Assembly: GCF_010669145.1 (NCBI RefSeq)
Contig: NZ_CP048635.1
Location: 62,001 to 126,000, forward strand
DNA: 64,000 nucleotides
Origin: Rhizobium oryzihabitans
GTDB taxonomy: Bacteria > Pseudomonadota > Alphaproteobacteria > Rhizobiales > Rhizobiaceae
Reading direction: 5' to 3'
Made by a program: the position numbers and the translations under genes. The notes beneath the pieces are model-generated. The model was not told where the DNA came from, did not search any database, and worked only from the letters and a program-made list of their open reading frames with translations. The first letter of the stretch is position 1. Every line of letters begins with the position of its first letter. This document shows positions 45,237 through 53,823 of this stretch, one piece after another.

Positions 45237-45309
45237 GTCATCCTCGGGCCTGACCCGAGGATCCATTTTTTCGGCGGGTGTGGATCCTCGGGTCAAGCCC
45301 GAGGATGAC
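45237..45309. repeat. Palindromic intergenic repeat B, copy 2
   Basis: A 73-base element with the same inverted arms as 32464-32536 (GTCATCCTCGGG at the left end and CCCGAGGATGAC at the right) and a different 20-base centre. Arm conservation with a divergent centre indicates that the hairpin arms are the functional or mobile unit. Confidence 0.88.
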
Positions 45310-45356
45310 AGGTTTTTGACAATTGCTCCCACCGCCCCGGAGAATCCGCTAACGCC

Positions 45357-47360
45357 TCACGCCTCCAGCCACTTCACCTGCTCAGCCGTCAGCGCAATAT
45401 CCAGCGCCGAAAGACTGTCCTCAAGCTCAGCGATGGTGCGCGGCCCGATCAACGGAATAACCGGGAAGGGTTGTGCGATGACGTAAGCAAGCGCGACGTG
45501 GATCGGGTGGCGGCCGAGTTTCCGCGCAAGCTCGATCGCGCGGTCGCGGCGATCGAAATTGCGGTCGGAATACCAGACGCGGACGATTTCCTCATCATCA
45601 CGCTTGTCCCGCCCGGCGCGGTCGGTGAAGAAGCCGCGCCCCTGGCTCGACCAGGCGAAGTTCGGGATCTGACGGGACTGGAGCCATGCCTTCCACTCAT
45701 CATCCGACGCCGCCACGCATCCCGCCCAGATGGGATCCAGCATTTCAGCTAGAGAGAAGTTGTTGGAAAGAGCGCCGGGCGCCTGTTTGCCGTTCTCCTG
45801 CGCATAGGCCGCCGCCTCGTCCATGCGATCGCGCGTCCAGTTCGACCCGCCGAAAATTCCGCGAATACGGCCGCGCTGCACTTCGGCATCCATCGCATCC
45901 ACGAATTCGCCAACCGGCACATCCGGATTGTCACGATGCATGAAATAGACATCGACATAATCCGTTTTCAGACGATCGAGCGACTGATCGAGCTGTTTGG
46001 CGATCATATCCGGATAGCAGAGCGGCGAATGGGCTCCCTTGCCGATCAGCACGATCTCCTCACGCGGCACCTTGCGGCTGGTGTGCCAGTCACCGAAAAT
46101 CGCCTCTGTTTTGCCCGCACCGTAGACATAAGCGGTATCGAACAGATTGCCGCCCGCCTCATAAAAGGCATCGAGCGTCAGGGATGCGGAGGCGAAGTTG
46201 GGGAAGAACTCGAAACCGAGCGCAACCACCGAAGCGGGCTTGGCAACACCCGGTATCTGCCGCTTCGGAACCGCATGACCGGCCACGACCTTTCCACCGG
46301 CAATATTCGCGACACGAGAGGTCGCCTTTTCGACGCTGTATTCGAGGCCGACAGAGGCGCGCCATTGGTCCATGACCCGCAGATTGCCGAGGCTGTCGGC
46401 CCAGCCCATGCCGGGTGCAGCGAACTCCTGCTTGCCCTGCCTGATCGCCTCACCCGCCGCATCGACCTCGAATGAATAGAGCCAGCGGTCCTCCGGCACT
46501 TCGATGGTTTCGACCTTGTCGCCCCTGACGATATCGATCCGGCCGGTGCCGCCCTTGTGGCCGGCGGCGAACCAGAAATCCCTGATCTCGATACGGCCTT
46601 CCGAACCGATGATGCGCAGCACATTGTCCTGCCCCGCCATGATCGAGCAGGACACTTCGGCGACGATGCCGTTTGAAAATTTGAGAACGGCCGAGGCCCA
46701 TTCATCGACGCCCGACTGGCCGAGATGGGCCGCACCGACAACCTTTTCCGGCTCGGCGAAGGGCTTGCCATCCACGGCGCCGGCAATCAGCCGCACCATG
46801 GATACGGGATAACCGCCAACATCGAGAATGCCGCCACCCGCCATCTCATTGGCGAAAAGCCGATGATCGGCCCGGAAAGAGCCCATGTTGAAACCGAAGC
46901 TGGAGCGGATGATGCGGATATCGCCAATGGCTCGGCTCCTGATCAATTCCACCAGTTTCGCCGTCTGCGGATGCAGGCGGTACATATAGGCCTCGCCGGC
47001 AAAGACACCGGCCTTTTTCGCCTCATGGAAAATGGCGTCGGCATCATAGGCGGAAAGCGCGATCGGTTTCTCAACCAGCACGTTCTTACCCGCCCGGATC
47101 GCCTTGATCGCCCATTCCGCGTGGCCGGTATGGGGTGTGGCGATATAAACTGCGTCGATATCGGGGTCGGAAAGCAGCGCATCGTAACCATGAATGATGC
47201 GCGCGCCGACAAAGGCGTCAGTAAGGCCGGGCTTTTCCGGATTGCGGGTGGCGATGGCCTCTAACCTGCCGGTGCGGGAATGGGCAATGCCGTCTGCAAA
47301 AGTCCTGGCGATGGTGCCCGGGCCGATGATGCCCCAGCGGATCGGTTGGTCGGTCGTCAT
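45357..47360 (-). CDS. Gfo/Idh/MocA oxidoreductase fused to an aldo/keto reductase
   Basis: A 667-residue two-enzyme protein. Residues 1 to about 330 are a Gfo/Idh/MocA dehydrogenase (RWGIIGPGTIARTFADGI, KNVLVEKPIALSAYDAD, GGGILDVGGYPVSM). After a short linker (about 335-355) residues to the end form an aldo/keto reductase with the full tetrad: Asp and Tyr in NLFDTAYVYGAG, Lys in IVLIGKGAHSP and His in VDVYFMHRDNPD. Both halves look intact. ATG 47360 has GAGGA upstream, better than 47378. It is downstream of the ABC importer genes and likely processes their sugar. A single-chain pairing suggests redox coupling or channelling through a keto-sugar. Confidence 0.9.
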   Translation of the reverse strand: MTTDQPIRWGIIGPGTIARTFADGIAHSRTGRLEAIATRNPEKPGLTDAFVGARIIHGYDALLSDPDIDAVYIATPHTGHAEWAIKAIRAGKNVLVEKPIALSAYDADAIFHEAKKAGVFAGEAYMYRLHPQTAKLVELIRSRAIGDIRIIRSSFGFNMGSFRADHRLFANEMAGGGILDVGGYPVSMVRLIAGAVDGKPFAEPEKVVGAAHLGQSGVDEWASAVLKFSNGIVAEVSCSIMAGQDNVLRIIGSEGRIEIRDFWFAAGHKGGTGRIDIVRGDKVETIEVPEDRWLYSFEVDAAGEAIRQGKQEFAAPGMGWADSLGNLRVMDQWRASVGLEYSVEKATSRVANIAGGKVVAGHAVPKRQIPGVAKPASVVALGFEFFPNFASASLTLDAFYEAGGNLFDTAYVYGAGKTEAIFGDWHTSRKVPREEIVLIGKGAHSPLCYPDMIAKQLDQSLDRLKTDYVDVYFMHRDNPDVPVGEFVDAMDAEVQRGRIRGIFGGSNWTRDRMDEAAAYAQENGKQAPGALSNNFSLAEMLDPIWAGCVAASDDEWKAWLQSRQIPNFAWSSQGRGFFTDRAGRDKRDDEEIVRVWYSDRNFDRRDRAIELARKLGRHPIHVALAYVIAQPFPVIPLIGPRTIAELEDSLSALDIALTAEQVKWLEA

Positions 47361-47396
47361 GAAATCCTCGTCTGTCATGGGTGCTTGGGAAAAGGT

Positions 47397-48482
47397 TCAG
47401 CGCAGGCGGGTGCCCTTGCTGTCGAAAAGAAAGGCCTTGCGGGCCGAGAGACCGACCGTCAGCCGATCGCGATTGGCGACATCGCGCGATTCCGGGCGCT
47501 CGATCACAAGCTGCTCGCCGCCTGCCGTCCGGGCATAGACGTAGCTGGTATTGCCGAGATGCTCGGCGACATCGACATGCACGGTGAGATCGGCATCGCC
47601 CTTTCCTGCATCGGCAAAATGTTCGGGCCGGATGCCGAGCGAGACCTTGCTTCCCTCGCTCAAGCGATCCCGTACAGGCAGGGTCAGCCGCACGGCGGGA
47701 TCGCTGTCGAGCGACAGCGTTGCGCTCTCCGCGCCCATACCGATGACGGTCGCCTCCAGAAAATTCATCTTCGGCGAACCGACGAAACCGGCGACAAAAC
47801 GGTTGGCGGGGTCGTCATAAAGATCGAGCGGCGCACCGACCTGTTCGATATTGCCCGCGCGCAGAACCACGATCTTGTCGGCCAGCGTCATTGCCTCGGT
47901 CTGGTCATGGGTGACGTAGATCATCGTGGTGCCGAGCTGCTTGTGCAGCCGCGAGATTTCCACCCGCATCTGCACCCGAAGTTCCGCATCGAGGTTCGAC
48001 AGGGGTTCGTCGAACAGGAACACCTGCGGCTCACGCACGATGGCGCGGCCGATGGCGACGCGCTGCCGCTGCCCGCCGGAAAGCTGTTTCGGCCGGCGTT
48101 CCATCAACTCGTTGATCTGCAGAATTTCGGCGGCGCGGCTGACGCGCTTTTGCGTATCGGCTTTGGGATTGCCGTTCATCCTCAGACCAAAGGAGAGGTT
48201 TTCGGCAACCGTCATATGCGGATAGAGCGCGTAAGACTGGAACACCATGGCGATGCCACGATCGGCCGGATCGGCATCGTTGACCGTCCTGCCGCCGATG
48301 CTGATATCGCCGTCCGATATATCCTCCAGCCCGGCGATCATGCGCAGAAGCGTGGATTTGCCGCAGCCGGACGGGCCGACGAAGACCACGAACTCACCAT
48401 CGGCAATTTCGAGATCGGCACCGTGGATGACTTCGAGCGCGCCGAAGCGCTTGACGACGTTTTTGAGCGAAAGTTCCGCCAT
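47397..48482 (-). CDS. Sugar ABC transporter ATP-binding protein (UgpC/MalK type)
   Basis: A 361-residue ATPase with Walker A GPSGCGKST, signature LSGGQRQRVAIGRAIV, Walker B FLFDEPLSNLD and a C-terminal TOBE region. The ATG at 48482 follows GGGAGG and gives the family-typical AELSLKNVVKRFGALEVIHG start; the upstream in-frame extension is a shadow of the permease gene. It is 36 bases before the fusion oxidoreductase gene and 10 bases after the permease. Confidence 0.95.
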   Translation of the reverse strand: MAELSLKNVVKRFGALEVIHGADLEIADGEFVVFVGPSGCGKSTLLRMIAGLEDISDGDISIGGRTVNDADPADRGIAMVFQSYALYPHMTVAENLSFGLRMNGNPKADTQKRVSRAAEILQINELMERRPKQLSGGQRQRVAIGRAIVREPQVFLFDEPLSNLDAELRVQMRVEISRLHKQLGTTMIYVTHDQTEAMTLADKIVVLRAGNIEQVGAPLDLYDDPANRFVAGFVGSPKMNFLEATVIGMGAESATLSLDSDPAVRLTLPVRDRLSEGSKVSLGIRPEHFADAGKGDADLTVHVDVAEHLGNTSYVYARTAGGEQLVIERPESRDVANRDRLTVGLSARKAFLFDSKGTRLR

Positions 48483-48492
48483 GCGGCCTCCC

Positions 48493-49329
48493 TTACTTGA
48501 CTGCCCCGGCGGAAATGCCGGCGATGAAGTGACGCTGCAGAGCCACAAAAACCACGAGGATGGGCGCGGTGAGCAGAACCGCCCCCGCCATGATGCCGCC
48601 CCATGACACTTTGGTGAGCCCGATGAGGGTGCCAAGCGCCACGGGTGCGGTCATCATTCCTGGGCGGGAATTGATGAGAAGCGGCCAGAGATAGTTGTTC
48701 CACGAGGCAAGGAAGAGGATGATCGACAGCGCCGCCATGGTGGGCCGCGCCAGCGGCAGGGCGATGCGCAGGAATATCTGCCACTCCTTCACGCCCTCGA
48801 CCCTTGCCGCATCGAAAAGCTCCGTCGGCATCATCGAGAAGGACTGCCGCATGAACAGCACGCCGAGCGAATTGAACAGCGGGGGCACAATCAGCGCCAC
48901 CCATGTGTTTGCGAGCTTGAATTCCCGCGCCACCATGATGAATTGCGGAATGACGACGACCGCGAAAGGCAGTGTGATGGTACCGAGAATGATGGCAATC
49001 ACCACCGAGCGTCCCGCAAAGCGGTACCGCGCCAGCGCCCAGCCCGCCATCGAGGTCAGGAACACCGAAAGAACGGTGTAGATGACGGCGACGGTGATTG
49101 AGATGAACATGGCCCTGAGGAAGTCGGTATCCGCCTGCAGGTTGTTGAAATTCTCGATGAAATTGGTGGAGGGGACGAGCACGATATCCGGGCTGAAAAT
49201 GCCGTAATCCGGCATGGTCGAAAACACGAACATCATCCACAGCGGAAACAGCCAGATGACGGCGAGCGGCGTCAGCGCCGCATGCAGGGCAATCTTCTGC
49301 CAGAAAAGCGATCTGGATTTCGATCTCAT
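48493..49329 (-). CDS. Carbohydrate ABC transporter permease (MalG/UgpE type)
   Basis: A 278-residue inner-membrane permease with six helices and EAA loop ELFDAARVEGVKEWQIFLRI followed by ALPLARPTM. The C-terminus HFIAGISAGAVK is typical of MalG-like subunits. It overlaps the partner permease by 4 bases. Confidence 0.94.
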   Translation of the reverse strand: MRSKSRSLFWQKIALHAALTPLAVIWLFPLWMMFVFSTMPDYGIFSPDIVLVPSTNFIENFNNLQADTDFLRAMFISITVAVIYTVLSVFLTSMAGWALARYRFAGRSVVIAIILGTITLPFAVVVIPQFIMVAREFKLANTWVALIVPPLFNSLGVLFMRQSFSMMPTELFDAARVEGVKEWQIFLRIALPLARPTMAALSIILFLASWNNYLWPLLINSRPGMMTAPVALGTLIGLTKVSWGGIMAGAVLLTAPILVVFVALQRHFIAGISAGAVK

Positions 49330-50186
49330 TTCGGCTCCCTCCCGACCCAGAGATTGAGAAGTGAAATGGCGATGGCGAGCGCCGCCATTGTGTAGGCGAT
49401 GGCCGAGGCGTAGCCGAAATTGAGCGAGGTGAAGCCCTGTCGGTAAAGGAAAAGCCCCAGCGTTTCCGTGCCGCCGCCCGGCCCGCCCCTGTTGGTGATG
49501 AGGAAAGGTTCGGCGAAAAGCTGCATGGTGCCGATGACCGACAGGACCACGCAGAAGAGGATGATCGGCTTCAACAGCGGCAGGGTGATGTGGAAGAACT
49601 GCTGCCGCTTGCTCACCTTGTCCAGCGTCGCCGCCTCATAGACATCGCCCGGAATGGATTGCAGCCCGGCCAGAATGATGATGGCGTTATACCCCGCCCA
49701 GCGCCAGGTGACGGCGATGATGACCAGCGCCATCGCCGCATTGGCATTGTCGAACCACGAGATTGGCGAAAGGCCAACGGAGGTGATGAGCTTGTTGATG
49801 ATGCCGAAATCGGCACTGAACATCAGCCGGAAAACGGCCGCATAAGCGACCTCTCCAACGACGACGGGTGCAAAGAAGGCAAAACGATAAAGCGGGCGCA
49901 CCTTCAACAGCGGCGAGTTCAGAAGCACCGCCATGACGGTCGCAAGCGCGATCATGACAGGCACCTGAATGATGAGAATGATCAGCGTATTATAAAGCGC
50001 GTTGTAGAACGCCGGATCGGAGACGAGCCGCCCCCAGTTCATGGACGGCGCGAACCGCCAGGGATTGATGCGGGTATTCTGGAACGACAGCATGAACGAG
50101 CTGATGATCGGCCAGACCCAGAAGGTGGCGAAAATCAGGAGATAGGGCGCAAGGAACGCATAAGCGATCCTGTTCCTTGACGGCAT
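49326..50186 (-). CDS. Carbohydrate ABC transporter permease (MalF/UgpA type)
   Basis: A 286-residue permease starting at ATG 50186 after CTGGAGG; the longer in-frame start at 50270 lies in a repeat-flanking region. Six membrane helices begin at IAYAFLAPYLLIFATFWVWP. The EAA loop reads VYEAATLDKVSKRQQFFHIT followed by LPLLKPI. It pairs with the product of 48493-49329. The binding-protein gene lies upstream across repeat C copy 2. Confidence 0.93.
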   Translation of the reverse strand: MPSRNRIAYAFLAPYLLIFATFWVWPIISSFMLSFQNTRINPWRFAPSMNWGRLVSDPAFYNALYNTLIILIIQVPVMIALATVMAVLLNSPLLKVRPLYRFAFFAPVVVGEVAYAAVFRLMFSADFGIINKLITSVGLSPISWFDNANAAMALVIIAVTWRWAGYNAIIILAGLQSIPGDVYEAATLDKVSKRQQFFHITLPLLKPIILFCVVLSVIGTMQLFAEPFLITNRGGPGGGTETLGLFLYRQGFTSLNFGYASAIAYTMAALAIAISLLNLWVGREPK

Positions 50187-50284
50187 GACGACCTCCAGAT
50201 GCCGGACTTGGGCCGGATAAATGGAAAAGCTTGGAAGAGGCCCGCCCTTTAAGGGGCCAAGCCATTGCAAAGCGTCGCGGCATA

Positions 50285-50407
50285 TTTCTTCTCCCCGAGG
50301 GGAGAAGGTGGCCCGAAGGGTCGGATGAGGGGGCTGGCTCTCCGGATATCTCTACCCTCGCCCCCTCATCCCGCTGCCGCGGACTTCTCCCCCTCGGGGA
50401 GAAGAAA
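50285..50407. repeat. Palindromic intergenic repeat C, copy 2
   Basis: The reverse-complement counterpart of 45035-45157, about 123 bases with matching ends TTTCTTCTCCCCGAGGGG and CCTCGGGGAGAAGAAA. It sits inside the transporter operon, between the binding-protein gene and the first permease, where a strong mRNA hairpin could set the higher level of the binding protein. Confidence 0.88.
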
Positions 50408-50445
50408 AGTGCAGCACCCTCTCGGTCCATAAAACAGCCACCGGC

Positions 50446-51717
50446 TTACTGCGCGACCGGCAGCCCCGTGGCCGTTTCGATCTGCTTGGCCGCATCGTCG
50501 AGCGCTGCTTTCGCATCGGGATAACCGCCTGCGAAATATTTGGTCTGCGCCGCCTTGTAGATCGCATCCGCATCCGACTGGAACGCGGTTCCGCGGCTCG
50601 GCACGATTTTCGGCAGGGTTGCCAGAATATCGGTCCAGACCGCCTGCCCGCCCCAATAGGCCTGCTTTTCCTTGACGAAAGGATCATCGATGGCGGAGAG
50701 CAGCGAGGGAACGAGGCCGAAGGATTTCAGCATCGTCACCTGCCCCTCATTGGTGGTGAGCGCATAGTCGATATATTTCCAGGCGGCTTCCTTGTGCTCG
50801 GACGTCGAGCTGATCGCCAGCGAAGAACCGCCGAGATTGGCGGCATGCGGGCCATCGGGCGTGAGGCTCGGCATCAGATAGACGCCCCACTTGCCCGAAA
50901 GATCGGGGGAGCCGGAGCGAACGGTGCCTTCATACCAGGCGCCATACATCTGGCTTGCAGCCTTGCCGGCCGTATTGGCCTGGATCTTCTCGTCCCAGAT
51001 CGCGGCCGTGATGATGCCCGCGTCCTTCATTTGCTTGACCTTTTCAAGGGTCGCGACACAGGCAGGCTTGTTGATGGTGATGCTCTGGCCGTCGGTCGAA
51101 AAGTAACCGCATCCCTGCTCGTTGGCGATCATGCGGAACCATTCGCTGTCACCGTTGAAATCGGCCTGCGCCATCACCGTGCCGGGATTGGCCGCCATGA
51201 CCTTCTTGCCCGCATCGGTGAAATCGTCCCAGCTCTTGATGGTGGCAGGATCAACACCCGCCTTTTCGTAGAAGTCACGGCGATAAAACACCGCCACAGG
51301 ACCGGAATCCCACGGAACGGCATAGGCGACACCTTCCACCTCCAGTTCCGTGCGCTTGAAATCGGGAAAAAGCGCCTGCTTCTCAGGCGAGTAGCCAAGC
51401 TCGGTCAGATTGGCGAAACAATCGGGAAAACGGCTCCAGAACAGCTCCGCCTCAAAGTTCTCAATGGTTACGATGTCAGGCAGACCATCGCCACCGGCGG
51501 CGCAGGCCGCCAGCGTCTTGTCAAAAACCTGATTGTTTCCAAGGTCTTCAACGACGATCTTTATATCCGGATTCTGCTTGTTGAAGCCTTCGACCGTGGA
51601 TTTCAGCGCGGAAGCCGCGACATTCCAGCTCCAGATGGTGACGGTCTCGGATTGCGCGAATGCCGGGGCTGCGAGAAGCACCAGAGCAGTAGACGCGCCA
51701 AGAAATTTAAAGCACAT
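50446..51717 (-). CDS. Carbohydrate ABC transporter substrate-binding protein
   Basis: A 423-residue family 1 solute-binding protein. Signal peptide CFKFLGASTALVLLAAPAFA is followed by QSETVTIWSWNVAASALKS. The core includes GLPDIVTIENFEAELFW, YAVPWDSGPVAVFYRRDFYE and SSLAISSTSEHKEAAWKYIDY. It is the first gene of the importer operon and divergent from an AraC regulator, which probably controls it. Confidence 0.93.
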   Translation of the reverse strand: MCFKFLGASTALVLLAAPAFAQSETVTIWSWNVAASALKSTVEGFNKQNPDIKIVVEDLGNNQVFDKTLAACAAGGDGLPDIVTIENFEAELFWSRFPDCFANLTELGYSPEKQALFPDFKRTELEVEGVAYAVPWDSGPVAVFYRRDFYEKAGVDPATIKSWDDFTDAGKKVMAANPGTVMAQADFNGDSEWFRMIANEQGCGYFSTDGQSITINKPACVATLEKVKQMKDAGIITAAIWDEKIQANTAGKAASQMYGAWYEGTVRSGSPDLSGKWGVYLMPSLTPDGPHAANLGGSSLAISSTSEHKEAAWKYIDYALTTNEGQVTMLKSFGLVPSLLSAIDDPFVKEKQAYWGGQAVWTDILATLPKIVPSRGTAFQSDADAIYKAAQTKYFAGGYPDAKAALDDAAKQIETATGLPVAQ

Positions 51718-51809
51718 TGAAAACCTCCCTTTTTCAATTGCCGTTCTTCAGCGAACATGGGCACATTACCGGCGGCAGGAAATCTGTCTCGTAAAAAGGG
51801 AACATCGAT

Positions 51810-52700
51810 TTGGCGGAAAGTAAGATTGCCGAAAGAGCCTTCTACCAGCCGGGCGCCAGCAGCATCGAGGGCATGCCGACGACGCTGCAGCTTTTTCACA
51901 ATCACCCGCCCATCATGCTCCGGCCGCACTGGCATGCCCAGGTGGAGGTGAACTATGTGATGTCGGGATCGGTGCATTACCGCATGGGCGATCACGATCT
52001 TTCGCTTTATGCCGGCCAGATGTGCATTTTCTGGGGCGGGCAGCCGCACCAGATGGACCGCTCCTCTGACGATTCCTTTTATGCGGGCGCCCATCTGCCA
52101 CTCGTGCATTTCTTCCGCATGCGCCTGCCCGCCGCTGTCTCCAGCCTGCTGATGAGCGGTGCGACGATGGTGAGCGCTGAGACGGACCGGGCCGACGCCG
52201 AAAATTTCGGCCGCTGGTTCCGTTACGTCACGTCGGGGGACCCGGCCAGGGCGCAGCACGCGGTGGAGGAATTGCTGCTGCGGGTGGAGCGCATGTTCCT
52301 TGAGCCATATTCCGTCATATCCTCCGCCGCCAATGGCAGGCGCAAGCAGGATGACGAGGGCATGGCTCCCTCCATCGGCGTGGTGCGCATGTGCGATTTC
52401 ATTGCGGCCAATTTTTTAGATGACATCGACGCGACGGAAATTGCCCGGGCCGCTTCGCTTCATCCGAAATATGCGATGAACCTGTTTCGCAAATCCACCG
52501 GCATGACGCTGATCAAATATCTGACCCTGCTCCGGCTCTCCCGCGCACAAGCGATGCTGATGAACGGCAAGGACAATATTCTGCAAATCGCCATGGAAAG
52601 CGGCTTCGGCTCCGTCAGCGCCTTCAACAAGGCGTTTCGCCAGATCGCCGGCATGTCGCCTTCCGATTTCCGCCGCGACATGCGCGCGACGGCGGCTTAG
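51810..52700 (+). CDS. AraC-family regulator with cupin sensor
   Basis: A 296-residue activator. The N-terminal cupin (HNHPPIMLRPHWHAQVEVNYV, GQMCIFWGGQPHQMD) would bind a sugar, and the C-terminal pair of helix-turn-helices is seen in DDIDATEIARAASLHPKYAM and ILQIAMESGFGSVSAFNKAF with the closing GMSPSDFRRD. It appears to start at TTG 51810 with AAAAGGG upstream; no suitable ATG exists nearby. It is divergent from the ABC importer operon and likely activates it. Confidence 0.9.
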   Translation: MAESKIAERAFYQPGASSIEGMPTTLQLFHNHPPIMLRPHWHAQVEVNYVMSGSVHYRMGDHDLSLYAGQMCIFWGGQPHQMDRSSDDSFYAGAHLPLVHFFRMRLPAAVSSLLMSGATMVSAETDRADAENFGRWFRYVTSGDPARAQHAVEELLLRVERMFLEPYSVISSAANGRRKQDDEGMAPSIGVVRMCDFIAANFLDDIDATEIARAASLHPKYAMNLFRKSTGMTLIKYLTLLRLSRAQAMLMNGKDNILQIAMESGFGSVSAFNKAFRQIAGMSPSDFRRDMRATAA

Positions 52701-52704
52701 GGTA

Positions 52705-52826
52705 CCCTCCTCATTCCTGTGCTCGTCACGGGAATCCAGCCGACGCGCGTCTGCGCGGCGAAAAGAGTCCTTTCAACCCAAAGACTTGGGCTGGCTGAAT
52801 CCCTGTGACAAGCACAGGGATGAGGG
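52705..52826. repeat. Palindromic intergenic repeat A, copy 2
   Basis: About 122 bases that are the reverse complement of repeat A copy 1 (6213-6331) with few changes, again flanked by convergent stop codons of the two AraC genes. Ends read CCTCATTCCTGTGCTCGTCA and TGACAAGCACAGGGATGAGG. Confidence 0.85.
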
Positions 52827-52844
52827 TGAGTGAGCACCCCAAAC

Positions 52845-53708
52845 CTAGCCACCCATCTCTTCGAAATCGGAAAAAGCAGCGCTGCGCTGCCGCGCCGCCT
52901 GCCGATAAGCCCGGGGTGAACTGCCCAGCATTCGCCGGAACATGGTGGTGAAAGCCGGAATGTTTTCATAACCGGCGTCGAGCGCCACATTCGTCACCGC
53001 CTCCCCCGCAGCAAGTCTCGGCAGCGAGGCGAAGATGCAGGCCTGCTGGCGCCAGGTTACGAAGCTCAGCCCGAGTTCCTTGCGGAAGAGCCGCGTGAAC
53101 GAGCGCCGGCTGATGCCCATGGCCGCCGCCCAATCGTCTATCTCCACCCGCGCGACCGGCTTTTTCAGGAAATCACGGCAGAGGGCAGCCAGGCGCTGGT
53201 TCTCGGGAAATGGCAACCCAAGCGGACGTTCCGGCAAACGGTTGACCTCATCCAGCAAAAGGGCCCGCACAAGGCCCTGCCGGTGGAAAGCGGCCGGCTG
53301 GTGCTCCTCGCCCAGCAATTCCGAGATCAGGCTGGAGGCGAGATCGGTTATCTCCACGACCCTTGGGGCCTCGGCGTGAAACAGATCGGGATGGACATAG
53401 ATTGAGTGCATCTCCACCGTGGAGATGGTCTCGGCCTCATGTTGCAGCCCGGCGGGAATGAGAAGCCCGTGGCCGGGCGGTATCATCCAGCGCCCGTCTG
53501 CGGTGCTGACCAGCACGACCCCCTGACGGGCACACCAGATCTGCACGCGACTGTGGCTGTGGGGCGGGGTCCGGTGCCCCGTGGGATAAACGCGGCAAAG
53601 CGCCAGCACCGGTTCATTGGTGCCATCGATCAATTTCAGGCTTCGCTCATGTTCGTCCTGCGCCAGGCTCGAAGGCTGCCGCGATTTGATTTTTACCATT
53701 TGGCCCAC
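52845..53708 (-). CDS. AraC-family regulator
   Basis: A 287-residue regulator of the type often found beside fsr-like exporters: a cupin-like N-terminal part (HRTPPHSHSRVQIWCARQGV, PPGHGLLIPAGLQHEAE) and a C-terminal AraC domain (IDDWAAAMGISRRSFTRLFR, VTNVALDAGYENIPAFTTMF, LGSSPRAYRQAARQ). It is divergent from the MFS exporter gene across 115 bases and probably regulates it. Starts at 53708 or 53699 are both possible. Confidence 0.9.
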   Translation of the reverse strand: MGQMVKIKSRQPSSLAQDEHERSLKLIDGTNEPVLALCRVYPTGHRTPPHSHSRVQIWCARQGVVLVSTADGRWMIPPGHGLLIPAGLQHEAETISTVEMHSIYVHPDLFHAEAPRVVEITDLASSLISELLGEEHQPAAFHRQGLVRALLLDEVNRLPERPLGLPFPENQRLAALCRDFLKKPVARVEIDDWAAAMGISRRSFTRLFRKELGLSFVTWRQQACIFASLPRLAAGEAVTNVALDAGYENIPAFTTMFRRMLGSSPRAYRQAARQRSAAFSDFEEMGG

Positions 53709-53823
53709 TCACAAAGAAAATCGTCCAGAACACAAATGCAGGCCAGAAACAATATGAATAAAAGCGGAAAGAAATAAAGACACGTTTCCCGCCCTTCCAT
53801 CGGGAATTCGGAGAGGATACATC

